A stretch of 64,000 bases of DNA from Clostridia bacterium (GTDB taxonomy: Bacteria; Bacillota; Clostridia; Christensenellales; DTU072). Below the pieces are notes generated by a model. It made no database searches. It was not told the DNA's origin and saw only the letters and a program-made list of their open reading frames with translations. Position numbers and translations under genes: made by a program. Below are positions 48,331 to 61,537 of the stretch, piece after piece; within the stretch, counting starts at the first letter, position 1; every line of letters starts with the position of its first letter. The stretch lies in assembly GCA_016297005.1 (NCBI GenBank), contig JAEDHK010000007.1, forward strand, positions 1 through 64,000, written 5' to 3'.

Positions 48331-49425
48331 TTAAAAATCAGTTTTGATAACTTCGTTCTTCTCCGCAGACTCGAAAGACAACTCGATCAGCTTCATTACG
48401 CGCATGAGTTGCTTGCCGGTGATGATAGACTTTTCGGGCGTCTTATCCATCACGCATTTATAGAAGTTACGATACAATTCCAATCCGTCGTCGACGATCT
48501 TCGGAAGACGCGATTCCTTAACCGTGCCTTTGGAGCGGTCGGCCATGGTCTTGGTAAAACCGTTACCGGCCTGTACTCCTTTCAGTTTTTCGTCGTGACG
48601 AGTCTTAACGGCGATCACTTTACCCTTTCTGCAATTAAAGGTTTCGATAACCGCCGTACCGTCCATACCGTAGATCATCCAGCGAGGCACCTTAACAAAG
48701 CTATTGGTGTCGATAGTGATGGTCACAGCCACGTCGTCGACAAAAGTGATCTCCAATTCGAATCCGTCGTCCACTTCTTCCTGATAAACGTACGAAGTGG
48801 TACACTTGACCGAAGTAATGGGCGTATCCTGTTTAAAAAGCAAGATCTGGTCCATGAGGTGTACGCCCCAGTCGTAGATCATACCGCCGCCCTGACTCTT
48901 GATCTTTCTCCACGCGCCGGGGATACCGTTAGAACCGACGACTTTGGACTCGATCTTATAAACGCGACCGATCATACCGCTTTCCGCAATCTTCTTCATG
49001 CAGAGATAGTCGGGATCCCAACGACGATTCTGATGAACGGAAAACAAAGTTCCGTTCTTTTCGGCGGCGTCGAGCATTTCTTGCAGATCGGCGCAAGAAA
49101 GCGTAACCGGCTTTTCGGACAGAACGGCCAGGCCGTGTTCCGCCGCAGCGACGGCGTACGACTTATGCGTATCGTTCGGCGTAGCGATCAGTACCGCCTG
49201 CAACCCCGGAAGCGCGAAAAACTTTTCCTGTTCTTCCGGTTTAAAAAACGGAATGCGCCTTAAATCGGCTTTCTTTTTTACGGCAGGATCAATATCGAGG
49301 ATGCCGATAACGTCGAACAATCCGCAAATGGACATCTTGTTCAGATGATATCCGCCCATCCCGCCGCAACCGATAATGCCGATCTTGACTTTTTCCTTAA
49401 CAATCTCCCTTTTTACGAAACACAT
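48331..49425 (-). CDS. Gfo/Idh/MocA oxidoreductase (first in operon)
   Basis: A 364-residue NAD(P)-dependent sugar oxidoreductase. Rossmann start IGIIGCGGMGGYHLN, LSEKPVTLS (about 104), and GGGMIYDWGVHLMDQILLF (about 180) with the conserved Asp and His. HQNRRWDPDY is typical of the family. GGGAG lies about 8 bases before the ATG. It heads the unit and has its own strong promoter. Confidence 0.88.
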   Translation of the reverse strand: MCFVKREIVKEKVKIGIIGCGGMGGYHLNKMSICGLFDVIGILDIDPAVKKKADLRRIPFFKPEEQEKFFALPGLQAVLIATPNDTHKSYAVAAAEHGLAVLSEKPVTLSCADLQEMLDAAEKNGTLFSVHQNRRWDPDYLCMKKIAESGMIGRVYKIESKVVGSNGIPGAWRKIKSQGGGMIYDWGVHLMDQILLFKQDTPITSVKCTTSYVYQEEVDDGFELEITFVDDVAVTITIDTNSFVKVPRWMIYGMDGTAVIETFNCRKGKVIAVKTRHDEKLKGVQAGNGFTKTMADRSKGTVKESRLPKIVDDGLELYRNFYKCVMDKTPEKSIITGKQLMRVMKLIELSFESAEKNEVIKTDF

Positions 49426-49461
49426 GGTAAACTCCCAAATAAAATATATTTAAGTATGTAT

Positions 49462-49491
49462 ATTATAAAAAAACAAGGGCGGTTTTGTCAA
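49462..49491 (-). promoter_or_regulatory. Promoter of the sugar oxidoreductase operon
   Basis: On the minus strand, TTGACA (49486-49491), 18 bases, TATAAT (49462-49467). Confidence 0.8.
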
Positions 49492-49542
49492 CCCCCTTTT
49501 TATCGACGATTACCCCGGCTCTCGCTTCCCGGAGACGGACCG

Positions 49543-50187
49543 TCAGGCTTTACCGAGCGTCAGACAACATACGGAACAAGAACATCGGTTCATGATCGCT
49601 TGGATCGCGTTGGAAAGGGTTGCGCCGGTGGTAATAAGGTCGTCGAGGAGCAGAACGTTCCGTCCCGATAAGTCCTCTTTACAAACGAAACTCCCGCGCA
49701 CGTTATCATACCTCTGACTTGCGTCGACTTCTGTCTGGTCGGACGCTTCTTTAATACGTTCGAGCGCGTGCACAAGAAGCATTCCCGATTGTGCGGAAAA
49801 CTCTTTGGCAATCAATTTCATATGGTCATAACCGCGCCGTGAAAAAGACTTCTTACCGCATGGGATATAACAGACCGCGTCAGCAATGATTCCCTTTTCA
49901 ACGTAAAACCTGTACATCAATCGTCCGATCGTCGTAGCAAGATACGGACGACCGCCGTCCTTGCACCGCAGAATGATATCTCGGACGGATTCGTATTTAA
50001 AAAGCGAATAAACGTCGCATTTCGACACGGAAGACGGGCCCGATCGCCCGACTTCCATACGACTGTAACAATAGGGGCACAGTGACAAGAACCTATCGTC
50101 GCCGTCCGTCAACTCCTTTCCGCATATGTCGCACGTGATCCCGCGCGGATATAAAACGTCCAGAATACGGTTCCGGATCTTATCCAT
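49543..50187 (-). CDS. comF: ComF-family phosphoribosyltransferase-like protein
   Basis: A 214-residue protein. The N-terminal zinc ribbon has CDICGKEL and LCPYCYSR (about 18-42). The C-terminal PRTase-like domain has the PRPP motif VLLLDDLITTGATL (about 180-193). ComF is needed for DNA uptake in naturally competent bacteria and is thought to handle single-stranded DNA with helicases; here it overlaps recD2. The ATG at 50187 is preferred for GGTGG spacing; a GTG at 50196 is also possible. Confidence 0.88.
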   Translation of the reverse strand: MDKIRNRILDVLYPRGITCDICGKELTDGDDRFLSLCPYCYSRMEVGRSGPSSVSKCDVYSLFKYESVRDIILRCKDGGRPYLATTIGRLMYRFYVEKGIIADAVCYIPCGKKSFSRRGYDHMKLIAKEFSAQSGMLLVHALERIKEASDQTEVDASQRYDNVRGSFVCKEDLSGRNVLLLDDLITTGATLSNAIQAIMNRCSCSVCCLTLGKA

Positions 50188-52363
50188 TCTTTCCACCCCA
50201 CAGAAGATCGTACTTTTTTTTGTTTTTCAACAGAAAATACTTTAACAAAGAATACCTTTTTACGGTATAGGTATTGGCGACCATGCGCTTTACCGTCGCT
50301 TCCGAACCGATGATAACGACCATTCTCTTTGCTCTTGTGACGGCAGTATACAACAAGTTACGGGTAAGTAGCGTATAGCCGCCGCTGCCGAGGACCAGTA
50401 TTACGACAGGGAATTCGCTTCCCTGCGATTTATGAACGCTCACGGCATAAGCAAGCATGATCTCGTCGGCGTCGGCGCCGGCGTATACCACTCTTTTACC
50501 ATCCTCGAACAGTACCGTCATCCCCTCTTTATCGAAAGAGATTACTTGACCGAGGTCGCCGTTATAAACGCCCGTTCCGCGTTCGCCGTCGTCACGCTTC
50601 CATTCCAGTTGATAATTATTGCTCGTCTGCATAACCCGATCGCCCACACGAAAACGAGACTCGCCGATCTCTTTTTCTTTCCCGCGCGGATTAAGCGCGT
50701 TTTGCAAAACGATATTCAGGTTTTCTACGCCGACCACGCTTTTTTTCATAGGCGCAAGAACCTGAACGTCGGACGAGGCTATGCCAAGATACGCAGGAAT
50801 GCGCGTTTTTACCATACTGACCACTTCTTGCACTGCGTCTTCTTCCGTTCTCGACAAGAAAAAAAAGTCCTTCGCCCCTTTATAAACGGGCATTTGTCCG
50901 TTATTGATGCGGTGGGCGTTGGTAACGATAAAACTTCCTTCCGCCTGACGATGGACTTCGGTCAAAAATACGGTGTTAATAAGCCCGCTCCCGATGACGT
51001 CGGACAAAATATTGCCGCAGGAAACGCTTGGCAACTGATCCTTGTCGCCGACCAGAACCAATCTGGTTCCCGCCGGAACGGCCTTTAACAACGCGTTGAA
51101 AATATAAATATCGGCCATGCTGATCTCGTCGACGATAAGTACGTCCACAGAAAGCGGATTGACTTCGTCAAAGCTTCTGCGATCGGTAGAAAAGTCGATC
51201 CCGAGAAGACGATGGAGAGTCTTAGCCTCTTCCCCCGTCGCTTCAGTAATCCTTTTACAGGCTCTGCCCGTCGGCGCGGCAAGAGAAACCTTTTTTCTGC
51301 GTAAGCGCATCAAAGCGACTACCCCTTTGATAATAGTGGTCTTACCCGTTCCCGGTCCGCCGGTAATGACGGTCACACCGTTTTTAAAAACGCTTTTTAT
51401 CGCCTCTTTTTGTTTTTCGTCAAGGGTAATCTTATTGACCTTTTCATAAATAAAAAGATCGTTATCCAGAGTGTCGTCCGTGGCAGGAGTATTATCGATG
51501 AGTCGTAACAACTTGGACGCAATTGCGTTTTCCGTTGCATAATTTCTGCTCTCGGCCGCCACGTCCACACCGTCCACAGCCAAAATTTTCAGATTCGTTT
51601 GCAAAAGGTTTTCCCGACATTCTTCTTCGGTCACGCCGAGAAGTCTGACGGCGGAAGAAACCAGTTCGTCTACCGGCAGACAGGTATGTCCGCTACTGTG
51701 CGACGCCTCGGTAAGAACGTGCAGGATCCCTGCCCGAATGCGAAAAGGACTGTGCTTATCGATCCCCAGTTTAAAAGCTATTTTATCCGCGGTAACAAAG
51801 CCCACGCCGTCGATATCTTCCACCAATCTGTACGGGTTATCCCGTACGACGTTGATGGTCACGTCCTCGTATTTTTTATAGATCTTGACGGCGAGTCCCA
51901 TCGTAATATCGTATTTCTGTAAAAATAGAATACTTTCTTTCATTTTTCGGCTTTCGTTATATCCGCGAATGATGTCCAAGCACTTCTTGTTGCCTATGCC
52001 TCTTACCTCGCATAGGCGTTCAGGGTGCTCGTCCAACACTTTCAGGGTATCCAAACCGAAATAATTAACGATAAGCATGGCTGTCTTTTCTCCCACGCCG
52101 CGGAAAAGACCTCCGGCCAGAAACTTATAAATTCCTTCCAATGTGTCCGGCTTATAAAACTCCACTCTGTCGACCACAAACTGCTCTCCGAACCGTGAAT
52201 TGGTTTTGAACTCTCCATAAATGCGAAGCATTTCTCCCTCCGCAATAATAGGAAAAATGCCGACGGCAGTAAAATAATTGTCGTCGGCACTGAAATTCAA
52301 AACGGTGTATCCGCTTTCTTCGTTCACGTATACGATTTCTTCAACCTTTCCGTCAAACGTCAT
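50180..52363 (-). CDS. recD2: RecD2-type DNA helicase
   Basis: A 727-residue 5'-3' superfamily 1B helicase. The N-terminus has an OB-like region (VNEESGYTVLNFSADDNYFTAVGIF) and helix-hairpin-helix repeats (LCEVRGIGNKKCLDIIRGY; VEDIDGVGFVTADKIA), as in RecD2/TraA. Walker A is ITGGPGTGKTTIIKG (about 335), the DEAD-like motif is LIVDEISM (about 410), and VHKSQGSEFPVVI (about 640) is motif V/VI. It works in DNA repair without RecBC. It overlaps metK by 4 bases and comF by 8. Confidence 0.93.
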   Translation of the reverse strand: MTFDGKVEEIVYVNEESGYTVLNFSADDNYFTAVGIFPIIAEGEMLRIYGEFKTNSRFGEQFVVDRVEFYKPDTLEGIYKFLAGGLFRGVGEKTAMLIVNYFGLDTLKVLDEHPERLCEVRGIGNKKCLDIIRGYNESRKMKESILFLQKYDITMGLAVKIYKKYEDVTINVVRDNPYRLVEDIDGVGFVTADKIAFKLGIDKHSPFRIRAGILHVLTEASHSSGHTCLPVDELVSSAVRLLGVTEEECRENLLQTNLKILAVDGVDVAAESRNYATENAIASKLLRLIDNTPATDDTLDNDLFIYEKVNKITLDEKQKEAIKSVFKNGVTVITGGPGTGKTTIIKGVVALMRLRRKKVSLAAPTGRACKRITEATGEEAKTLHRLLGIDFSTDRRSFDEVNPLSVDVLIVDEISMADIYIFNALLKAVPAGTRLVLVGDKDQLPSVSCGNILSDVIGSGLINTVFLTEVHRQAEGSFIVTNAHRINNGQMPVYKGAKDFFFLSRTEEDAVQEVVSMVKTRIPAYLGIASSDVQVLAPMKKSVVGVENLNIVLQNALNPRGKEKEIGESRFRVGDRVMQTSNNYQLEWKRDDGERGTGVYNGDLGQVISFDKEGMTVLFEDGKRVVYAGADADEIMLAYAVSVHKSQGSEFPVVILVLGSGGYTLLTRNLLYTAVTRAKRMVVIIGSEATVKRMVANTYTVKRYSLLKYFLLKNKKKYDLLWGGKNG

Positions 52364-53529
52364 CGATACAGTTTTCTGATCTCCTCTGCTTTATCGGTTT
52401 GTTCCCATGCGTAGGTCGGATCCCCGAAGTGTCCGTACGCAGCCGTAGGAGCGTATTGCGGGCGATTGAGTTTTAGTCCGCGAATAATGGCAAGCGGCCG
52501 GAAGTCGAAAACTTTTTTTACAATTTCCGTGATCTTCTCGTCCGAAACGACGCCCGTACCTTCCGTTCTTACGTCAATACTGACCGGCGTAGCCCGCCCG
52601 ATGGCATAGGCCACCTGTATCTTGCATCGGTCGCAAATACCGGAGGCGACGAGGTTCTTTGCTACGTATCGCGCGTAATAGGTGGCGCTTCTGTCGACCT
52701 TGGTAGGATCTTTGCCGCTGAAACTGCCGCCGCCGTGCGCAACAAATCCGCCATAGGTATCGACGATGATCTTTCTTCCGGTCAAACCGCTGTCGCCGGC
52801 AGGTCCGCCGATAACAAATCGTCCGGTCGGATTAATGAATACTTTCGTATTTTCGTCGATATATTCTCCCGCAACGGGATTAATTACGTTTTCTTTAACG
52901 TCGGCCGTCAATTTTTCCAAAGTCACGCTTTCGTCGTGCTGTGTTGAAAGAACAACGGTATCAACGCGGACGATGTTGCCCTTTTCATCGTATTCCACCG
53001 TCACTTGAGCTTTTCCGTCCGGACGGAGATAGGGCAAAAGCCCGATCTTCCTTACCTGTGCCAGTCTTTTACAAATCTTATGACTGAGAGTAATGGCGAG
53101 AGGCATTTTTTCTTCCGTTTCGTTACCGGCATAGCCGAACATAAGCCCTTGGTCCCCGGCGCCCATACGGTCGTATTCTTCGTTGGTATCGGCGTACTCC
53201 ATACTGTCGTTGACACCCTGGGCGATATCAGCGGATTGTACGTTCATACGAACTTCGATCTTAACGGTATCGGCATCGAAACCGATCCCCTTTTCCGTAT
53301 AACCGATCTCACGGATCTTGTCGCGCGCGATCTTATCAAAGTCCACCTCCGCGTTCGCGGCGACCTCGCCCATAATAAGCAAAAAGTCTCTCGTACAACA
53401 ACACTCGCATGCAACGTGCGCGTTAGGATCCTGCGCTAATATAGCGTCCAGAACAGCGTCAGCTATTTGGTCGCACACTTTGTCCGGATGCCCTTCCGTT
53501 ACGCTTTCCGATGTAAAAAATCTGTTCAT
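52360..53529 (-). CDS. metK: S-adenosylmethionine synthetase
   Basis: A 389-residue enzyme making SAM from ATP and methionine. All signatures are seen: SVTEGHPDKVCDQIADAVLD (8-27), GAGDQGLMFGYA (about 122-133), and GGGSFSGKDPTKVDRSATYYARY (about 265-288) with the P-loop-like GGGSFSGKD. No SAM riboswitch fits in the roughly 70 bases between rpoC and metK, and I see no good promoter there. It may rely on read-through of the terminator after rpoC. Confidence 0.97.
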   Translation of the reverse strand: MNRFFTSESVTEGHPDKVCDQIADAVLDAILAQDPNAHVACECCCTRDFLLIMGEVAANAEVDFDKIARDKIREIGYTEKGIGFDADTVKIEVRMNVQSADIAQGVNDSMEYADTNEEYDRMGAGDQGLMFGYAGNETEEKMPLAITLSHKICKRLAQVRKIGLLPYLRPDGKAQVTVEYDEKGNIVRVDTVVLSTQHDESVTLEKLTADVKENVINPVAGEYIDENTKVFINPTGRFVIGGPAGDSGLTGRKIIVDTYGGFVAHGGGSFSGKDPTKVDRSATYYARYVAKNLVASGICDRCKIQVAYAIGRATPVSIDVRTEGTGVVSDEKITEIVKKVFDFRPLAIIRGLKLNRPQYAPTAAYGHFGDPTYAWEQTDKAEEIRKLYR

Positions 53530-53550
53530 AAATTTTCCTCTGTTTAAATT

Positions 53551-53587
53551 AAAAGGGTCCTGAAATTAAAATTTCGGGGACCCTTTT
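53551..53587 (-). terminator. Terminator between rpoC and metK
   Basis: A 10-bp stem (53551-53560 with 53578-53587) with a second inner stem (53562-53567 with 53570-53575), followed by TAATTT on the minus strand. It lies just before the metK ribosome-binding site and so may let some polymerase through into metK. Confidence 0.75.
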
Positions 53588-53599
53588 ACTGTTTTTTGA

Positions 53600-57268
<3,669 letters not shown>

Positions 57269-57280
57269 ATTTCACCTCAA

Positions 57281-60200
57281 TTAATTCTCATCGTCGTCGA
57301 AGCTGCCGTTAAAGGCGCTGTCGTCGACACCGATCACACCCATTTCTTTCAGGATGTCTTCCGCTTTTTCGTCTTCGGCGTCTTCGTCCGCGTCGGTATC
57401 GAGACCCTCTTCGGACTCGCTGAAACCGAGCAGATCGTCAAGGTCGTTGCCGTCGACGCCGGAAACGGGAGCGTCGCCGCCCAGAATATCGTCCAGACCT
57501 CCCAATCCGTCGGTGTAGGTATCGTCGTCGTCATAGAGCGAGTCTTTGGCCGGATCCATACCGCCGGCGCCCAATTGAGCCGGGCTGAAACCGAGGTCTT
57601 CCAAAGAGATCTCTTTGGAATCATCCTTATCCGCACGGATCGGACGCGCCGCGTCGTGTTCGTCTTCGAACGTCTCGGGCAACGTGATCTCTTCGTTGTC
57701 ATCGCTATAAAGCTTGACTTCCAGCCCGAGAGCCTGAATTTCTTTTTTCAGAACCTTAAAGGCTTCCGGAATTCCCGGTTCGGCCGCAACGGAAGACTTG
57801 ATAATGGAATCGAAAACTTTCTGACGACCCATGATGTCGTCCGACTTGACTGTCAGGATCTCTTGGAGAATGTGGCTTGCGCCGTACGCTTCCAAAGCCC
57901 AGACTTCCATTTCGCCGAAACGTTGTCCGCCGAATTGCGCTTTACCGCCGAGAGGCTGTTGCGTAACGAGACTGTACGGACCGACGCTTCTGGCGTGGAT
58001 CTTATCGTCGACAAGGTGGTTCAATTTAAGCATATACATACATCCGACGGTAACGCGGTTTTCAAACGGTTCGCCCGTTCTTCCGTCGTACAATTGTACT
58101 TTACCGTCGAGAGGCAGATTGTTCTTTTCAAACATTTCGCGGATGTCGCTTTCGTTGGCTCCGTCGAATACGGGCGTAGCGAAGTGATATCCGAAGAGTT
58201 TGGCGATCAAGCCGAGGTGAACTTCCAGAACCTGTCCAATATTCATACGAGAAGGAACGCCGAGGGGGTTCAGAACGATCTGAAGCGGGGTTCCGTCGGC
58301 CATAAACGGCATATCTTCACGAGGAAGCACGCGGGAAATAACACCCTTATTACCATGACGTCCGGCCATCTTATCGCCGACTTGGATCTTACGTTTTTGC
58401 GCAATGTAGACGCGTACTAACATGTTGACGCCCGGATCCAATTCGTCCTTGTTTTCGCGCGTAAACTTCTTGACGTCGACGACGATACCGCTTTCGCCAT
58501 GGTTGACCTTCAAAGATACGTCTCTTACTTCGCGGGACTTTTCGCCGAAAATAGCGCGGAGTAATCTTTCTTCGGGGGTCAGCTCGGTTTCGCCTTTCGG
58601 AGTAACCTTACCGACGAGATAATCGCCGCTTCTTACTTCGGAACCAATCATAACGATACCGTCTTCGTCGAGGTTTTTAAGAAGATCGTCGCTGACGTTC
58701 GGGATGTCGCGGGTAATCAGCTCCTTGCCGAGCTTGGTATCTCTCGCTTCGATCTCGTACTCTTCGATATGAACGGTAGTAAAGACGTCTTTCTTAACCA
58801 AATCTTCGCTGATCAGAATAGCGTCTTCGTAGTTATAACCTTCCCAGGTCATGAAGCCGATCAGAATGTTACGTCCGAGAGCAAGTTCGCCTTGGTCGGT
58901 AGCCGGTCCGTCCGCAAGAACGGTACCGTGAGTAACGTAATTGATATTGCCGGCGTCGTCCGTCTCGATCACTTCTCCGACGACTCTGTCGCCGTCGTTT
59001 ACGATGGGCTTCTGATTGACGCAAGTGCCCTGGTTGCTACGTTTGAACTTCAAAAGATCGTATACGTCGATCTCTCCGTCGTCGCGTTGAACCTGGATCT
59101 GATCGGCAGTAACGCTCTTGACTACGCCGTCATGCTTTGCAATGACGCAAACGCCGCTGTCGTAAGCAACCTTGTGTTCCATACCGGTACCGACGAGAGG
59201 AGCTTCGCAACGAAGAAGCGGAACTGCCTGACGCTGCATGTTACTACCCATCAGAGCACGGTTGGCGTCATCGTTCTCAAGGAACGGGATCAGGCTGGTT
59301 GCGACCGAAACGAGCTGTTTGGGGTCGACGTCCATATAGTCTACCATGCTCACGGGATATTCTTTGATATCGTCGCGGTAACGGCAGGTAGCGCGTTTAT
59401 TGATGAATCTCCCGTTTTCGTCCAGGGGTTCGTTGACCTGAGCGACGACGTACTTATCTTCGATATCGGCAGTCATGTAAGTTACTTCGTCGGTAACGAC
59501 GCCAGTCTCTTTATCCACCCTTCTGTAAGGAGCTTCGATAAAGCCGTATTCGTTGATACGAGCGTAAGAGCTGAGCGAGGTAATAAGACCGATATTCTGA
59601 CCTTCCGGCGTCTCGATCGGACACATTCTCGAATAGTGAGAATGGTGAACGTCACGAACCTCGACGCCCGCTCTTTCACGGTTCAGACCGCCGGGGCCGA
59701 GGGCGCTGAGCTTTCTCTTATGCGTAAGTTCCGCGATCGGGTTGGGCTGATCCATAAATTGCGACAACTGACTGCTACCGAAGAACTCGCGGATGGCGCT
59801 CGCCACGGGACGGATGTTGATCAGGGATTGAGGAGAAAGATCGGCCGGATCGGGCGCGATGCTCATTCTCTCTTTGATGACTCTTTCCAGACGAGCGATA
59901 CCAATACGGAATTGGTTATGAAGAAGTTCGCCTACCGAACGTACCCTACGATTGGAGAGGTGGTCGATATCGTCGCAGAAGTAATAGCCGTACTTCATAG
60001 AAAGGTTATAAGAAACGGTTGCCACGATATCGTCCACGGTGATGTGGTTGACGACGAGATCGGCGATGTTCGCCACGCAAGCCGCTTTTAAACCTTCCAT
60101 ATCTCCGGCAAACTGTTCGAGCAGCGGACGGAGAGCGGGATAATATACTTTTTGACGAATGCCGAGGGTACGGGGGTCGACGTCGATATATGCGGCAAGA

Positions 60201-61249
60201 TCGACGGTGTTGTTACCGATGACCTTGAATTCGGGACGATCGCTGCCGTCCGGCGTCTTGATGAAGACGTAGTTGATACCGGCGTTCTGGATATCCTTGG
60301 CTACTTGTTCGGATATCTCTTCTCCCGCGCTGACCAGGACTTCGCCGTCTTCGTTGATAACGTCGCGAGTCGCAATCTGCTTTTCGATCCTCTCGGCGAG
60401 GCTCATCTTTTTATTGAATTTATATCTGCCGACGTGGCGTACGTCGTAACGACGCTCGTCGAAGAAAACGTTGTTGGCGAGGACGTCCACGCCGTTCTGG
60501 GTGGGCACTTCGCCCGGTTTCATCTTGCGGTAGAATTCTATTTTCGCGGCTTCTACGGTAGCGACGTCGCCGTCTTTTTCGGCCGTTTTGACGATCATGG
60601 GATCGTTATCGAACAACTCGAAAAGATCGCTGTTACTGCCGTAACCGAGCGCACGGAGAAGCATGGTCGCCGTCATTTTGCGATTGCGGTCCACGCGGAC
60701 GGACAAAGCGCCGGTAGAGTCTTGTTCAAATTCGAGCCAGGCGCCGCGGTTGGGGATGACGGTGGTAAAATAACGCATCACGCCCGTCTTGTCGCGTTCG
60801 CCCTTGGTGTAGATACCGGGACTGCGGACGAGCTGGGATACGACGACGCGTTCGGCACCGTTGATGATGAAGGTACCGTTTTCGGTCATCTTGGGTAGAT
60901 CGCCCATAAAAATTGTGTTTTCTTTCATCTCGCCCGTTTCTTTATTGGTCAGCCTGACCTTAACTTTCAGCGGGAAAGTGTAAGTGACGTCTCTCTCTTT
61001 GCACTCGTTGATGTCGTATTTGCAAACGCCGTCGAGAGTGTGATCCAAAAATTCCAATTCCAGCTTTCCGCTGTAATCGGTAATGGGAGAGAAGTCCTTG
61101 AAAACTTCGCCGATACCTTCTTTCAAGAAGTTGTCGTACGATTTTTTCTGCACTTCAATCAGATAAGGCATATCGAGAATGGGCTTGATCTTACTGAACG
61201 TCCATCTTTCGGTATTGCCGCACTTAATCTTGTGAGTTCTTTGAGACAT
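57281..61249 (-). CDS. rpoB: RNA polymerase subunit beta
   Basis: A 1322-residue beta subunit. The rifampicin region reads SSQLSQFMDQPNPIAELTHKRKLSALGPGGLNRERAG (about 500-536), the usual sensitive form. The C-terminal clamp region has GGKAQFGGQRFGEMEVWALEAYGA (about 1130-1155). About 120 residues beyond the usual end form an acidic tail rich in Asp and Glu (LDDILGGDAPVSGVDGNDLDDLLGF). AAGGAG precedes the ATG. The usual rplJ-rplL neighbours are absent upstream; the gene has its own promoter and a leader of about 140 bases. Confidence 0.98.
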   Translation of the reverse strand: MSQRTHKIKCGNTERWTFSKIKPILDMPYLIEVQKKSYDNFLKEGIGEVFKDFSPITDYSGKLELEFLDHTLDGVCKYDINECKERDVTYTFPLKVKVRLTNKETGEMKENTIFMGDLPKMTENGTFIINGAERVVVSQLVRSPGIYTKGERDKTGVMRYFTTVIPNRGAWLEFEQDSTGALSVRVDRNRKMTATMLLRALGYGSNSDLFELFDNDPMIVKTAEKDGDVATVEAAKIEFYRKMKPGEVPTQNGVDVLANNVFFDERRYDVRHVGRYKFNKKMSLAERIEKQIATRDVINEDGEVLVSAGEEISEQVAKDIQNAGINYVFIKTPDGSDRPEFKVIGNNTVDLAAYIDVDPRTLGIRQKVYYPALRPLLEQFAGDMEGLKAACVANIADLVVNHITVDDIVATVSYNLSMKYGYYFCDDIDHLSNRRVRSVGELLHNQFRIGIARLERVIKERMSIAPDPADLSPQSLINIRPVASAIREFFGSSQLSQFMDQPNPIAELTHKRKLSALGPGGLNRERAGVEVRDVHHSHYSRMCPIETPEGQNIGLITSLSSYARINEYGFIEAPYRRVDKETGVVTDEVTYMTADIEDKYVVAQVNEPLDENGRFINKRATCRYRDDIKEYPVSMVDYMDVDPKQLVSVATSLIPFLENDDANRALMGSNMQRQAVPLLRCEAPLVGTGMEHKVAYDSGVCVIAKHDGVVKSVTADQIQVQRDDGEIDVYDLLKFKRSNQGTCVNQKPIVNDGDRVVGEVIETDDAGNINYVTHGTVLADGPATDQGELALGRNILIGFMTWEGYNYEDAILISEDLVKKDVFTTVHIEEYEIEARDTKLGKELITRDIPNVSDDLLKNLDEDGIVMIGSEVRSGDYLVGKVTPKGETELTPEERLLRAIFGEKSREVRDVSLKVNHGESGIVVDVKKFTRENKDELDPGVNMLVRVYIAQKRKIQVGDKMAGRHGNKGVISRVLPREDMPFMADGTPLQIVLNPLGVPSRMNIGQVLEVHLGLIAKLFGYHFATPVFDGANESDIREMFEKNNLPLDGKVQLYDGRTGEPFENRVTVGCMYMLKLNHLVDDKIHARSVGPYSLVTQQPLGGKAQFGGQRFGEMEVWALEAYGASHILQEILTVKSDDIMGRQKVFDSIIKSSVAAEPGIPEAFKVLKKEIQALGLEVKLYSDDNEEITLPETFEDEHDAARPIRADKDDSKEISLEDLGFSPAQLGAGGMDPAKDSLYDDDDTYTDGLGGLDDILGGDAPVSGVDGNDLDDLLGFSESEEGLDTDADEDAEDEKAEDILKEMGVIGVDDSAFNGSFDDDEN

Positions 61250-61395
61250 GCTTAACTCCTTTTAAAAAAATTCTATCCAGACGCATTTTAGAAAAAATGC
61301 AGAGTTTCTTTAAAATACCGATAGTCTCCCCTACCCTGATTTCCATGCTTTTCAGGTCAAAGGCGAAACTATTCATGATATTTATACAGTCAAGA

Positions 61396-61424
61396 ATTAT
61401 AACTCGGTTTGCAAGTTAAGTCAA
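61396..61424 (-). promoter_or_regulatory. Promoter of rpoBC
   Basis: On the minus strand, TTGACT (61419-61424), 17 bases, perfect TATAAT (61396-61401). The leader down to 61250 holds small hairpins, one built on GCATTTT/AAAATGC and one on CCTGA/TCAGG, which could act in attenuation. No clear T-run follows them. Confidence 0.8.
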
Positions 61425-61481
61425 ACGATTTTTACTATTTATTTTATTTAAATATGTAAAAAAGGGATAAAAATTTGATTA

Positions 61482-61510
61482 TTGACAAACATATAAAGCC
61501 ATGCTACACT
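61482..61510 (+). promoter_or_regulatory. Promoter of gtrA-rqcP-ispDF
   Basis: TTGACA (61482-61487), 17 bases, TACACT (61505-61510). The first codons of a longer frame from 61475 fall inside it, which supports the GTG at 61538 as the start. Confidence 0.8.
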
Positions 61511-61537
61511 TTAAAAAAATACGAAGAAGGCTTAACC

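Noticed and set aside
61475..61537. ATT/ATG-type start of the GtrA-like gene at 61475
   Set aside because: The segment contains the -35 and -10 boxes, so it is not transcribed as coding sequence.
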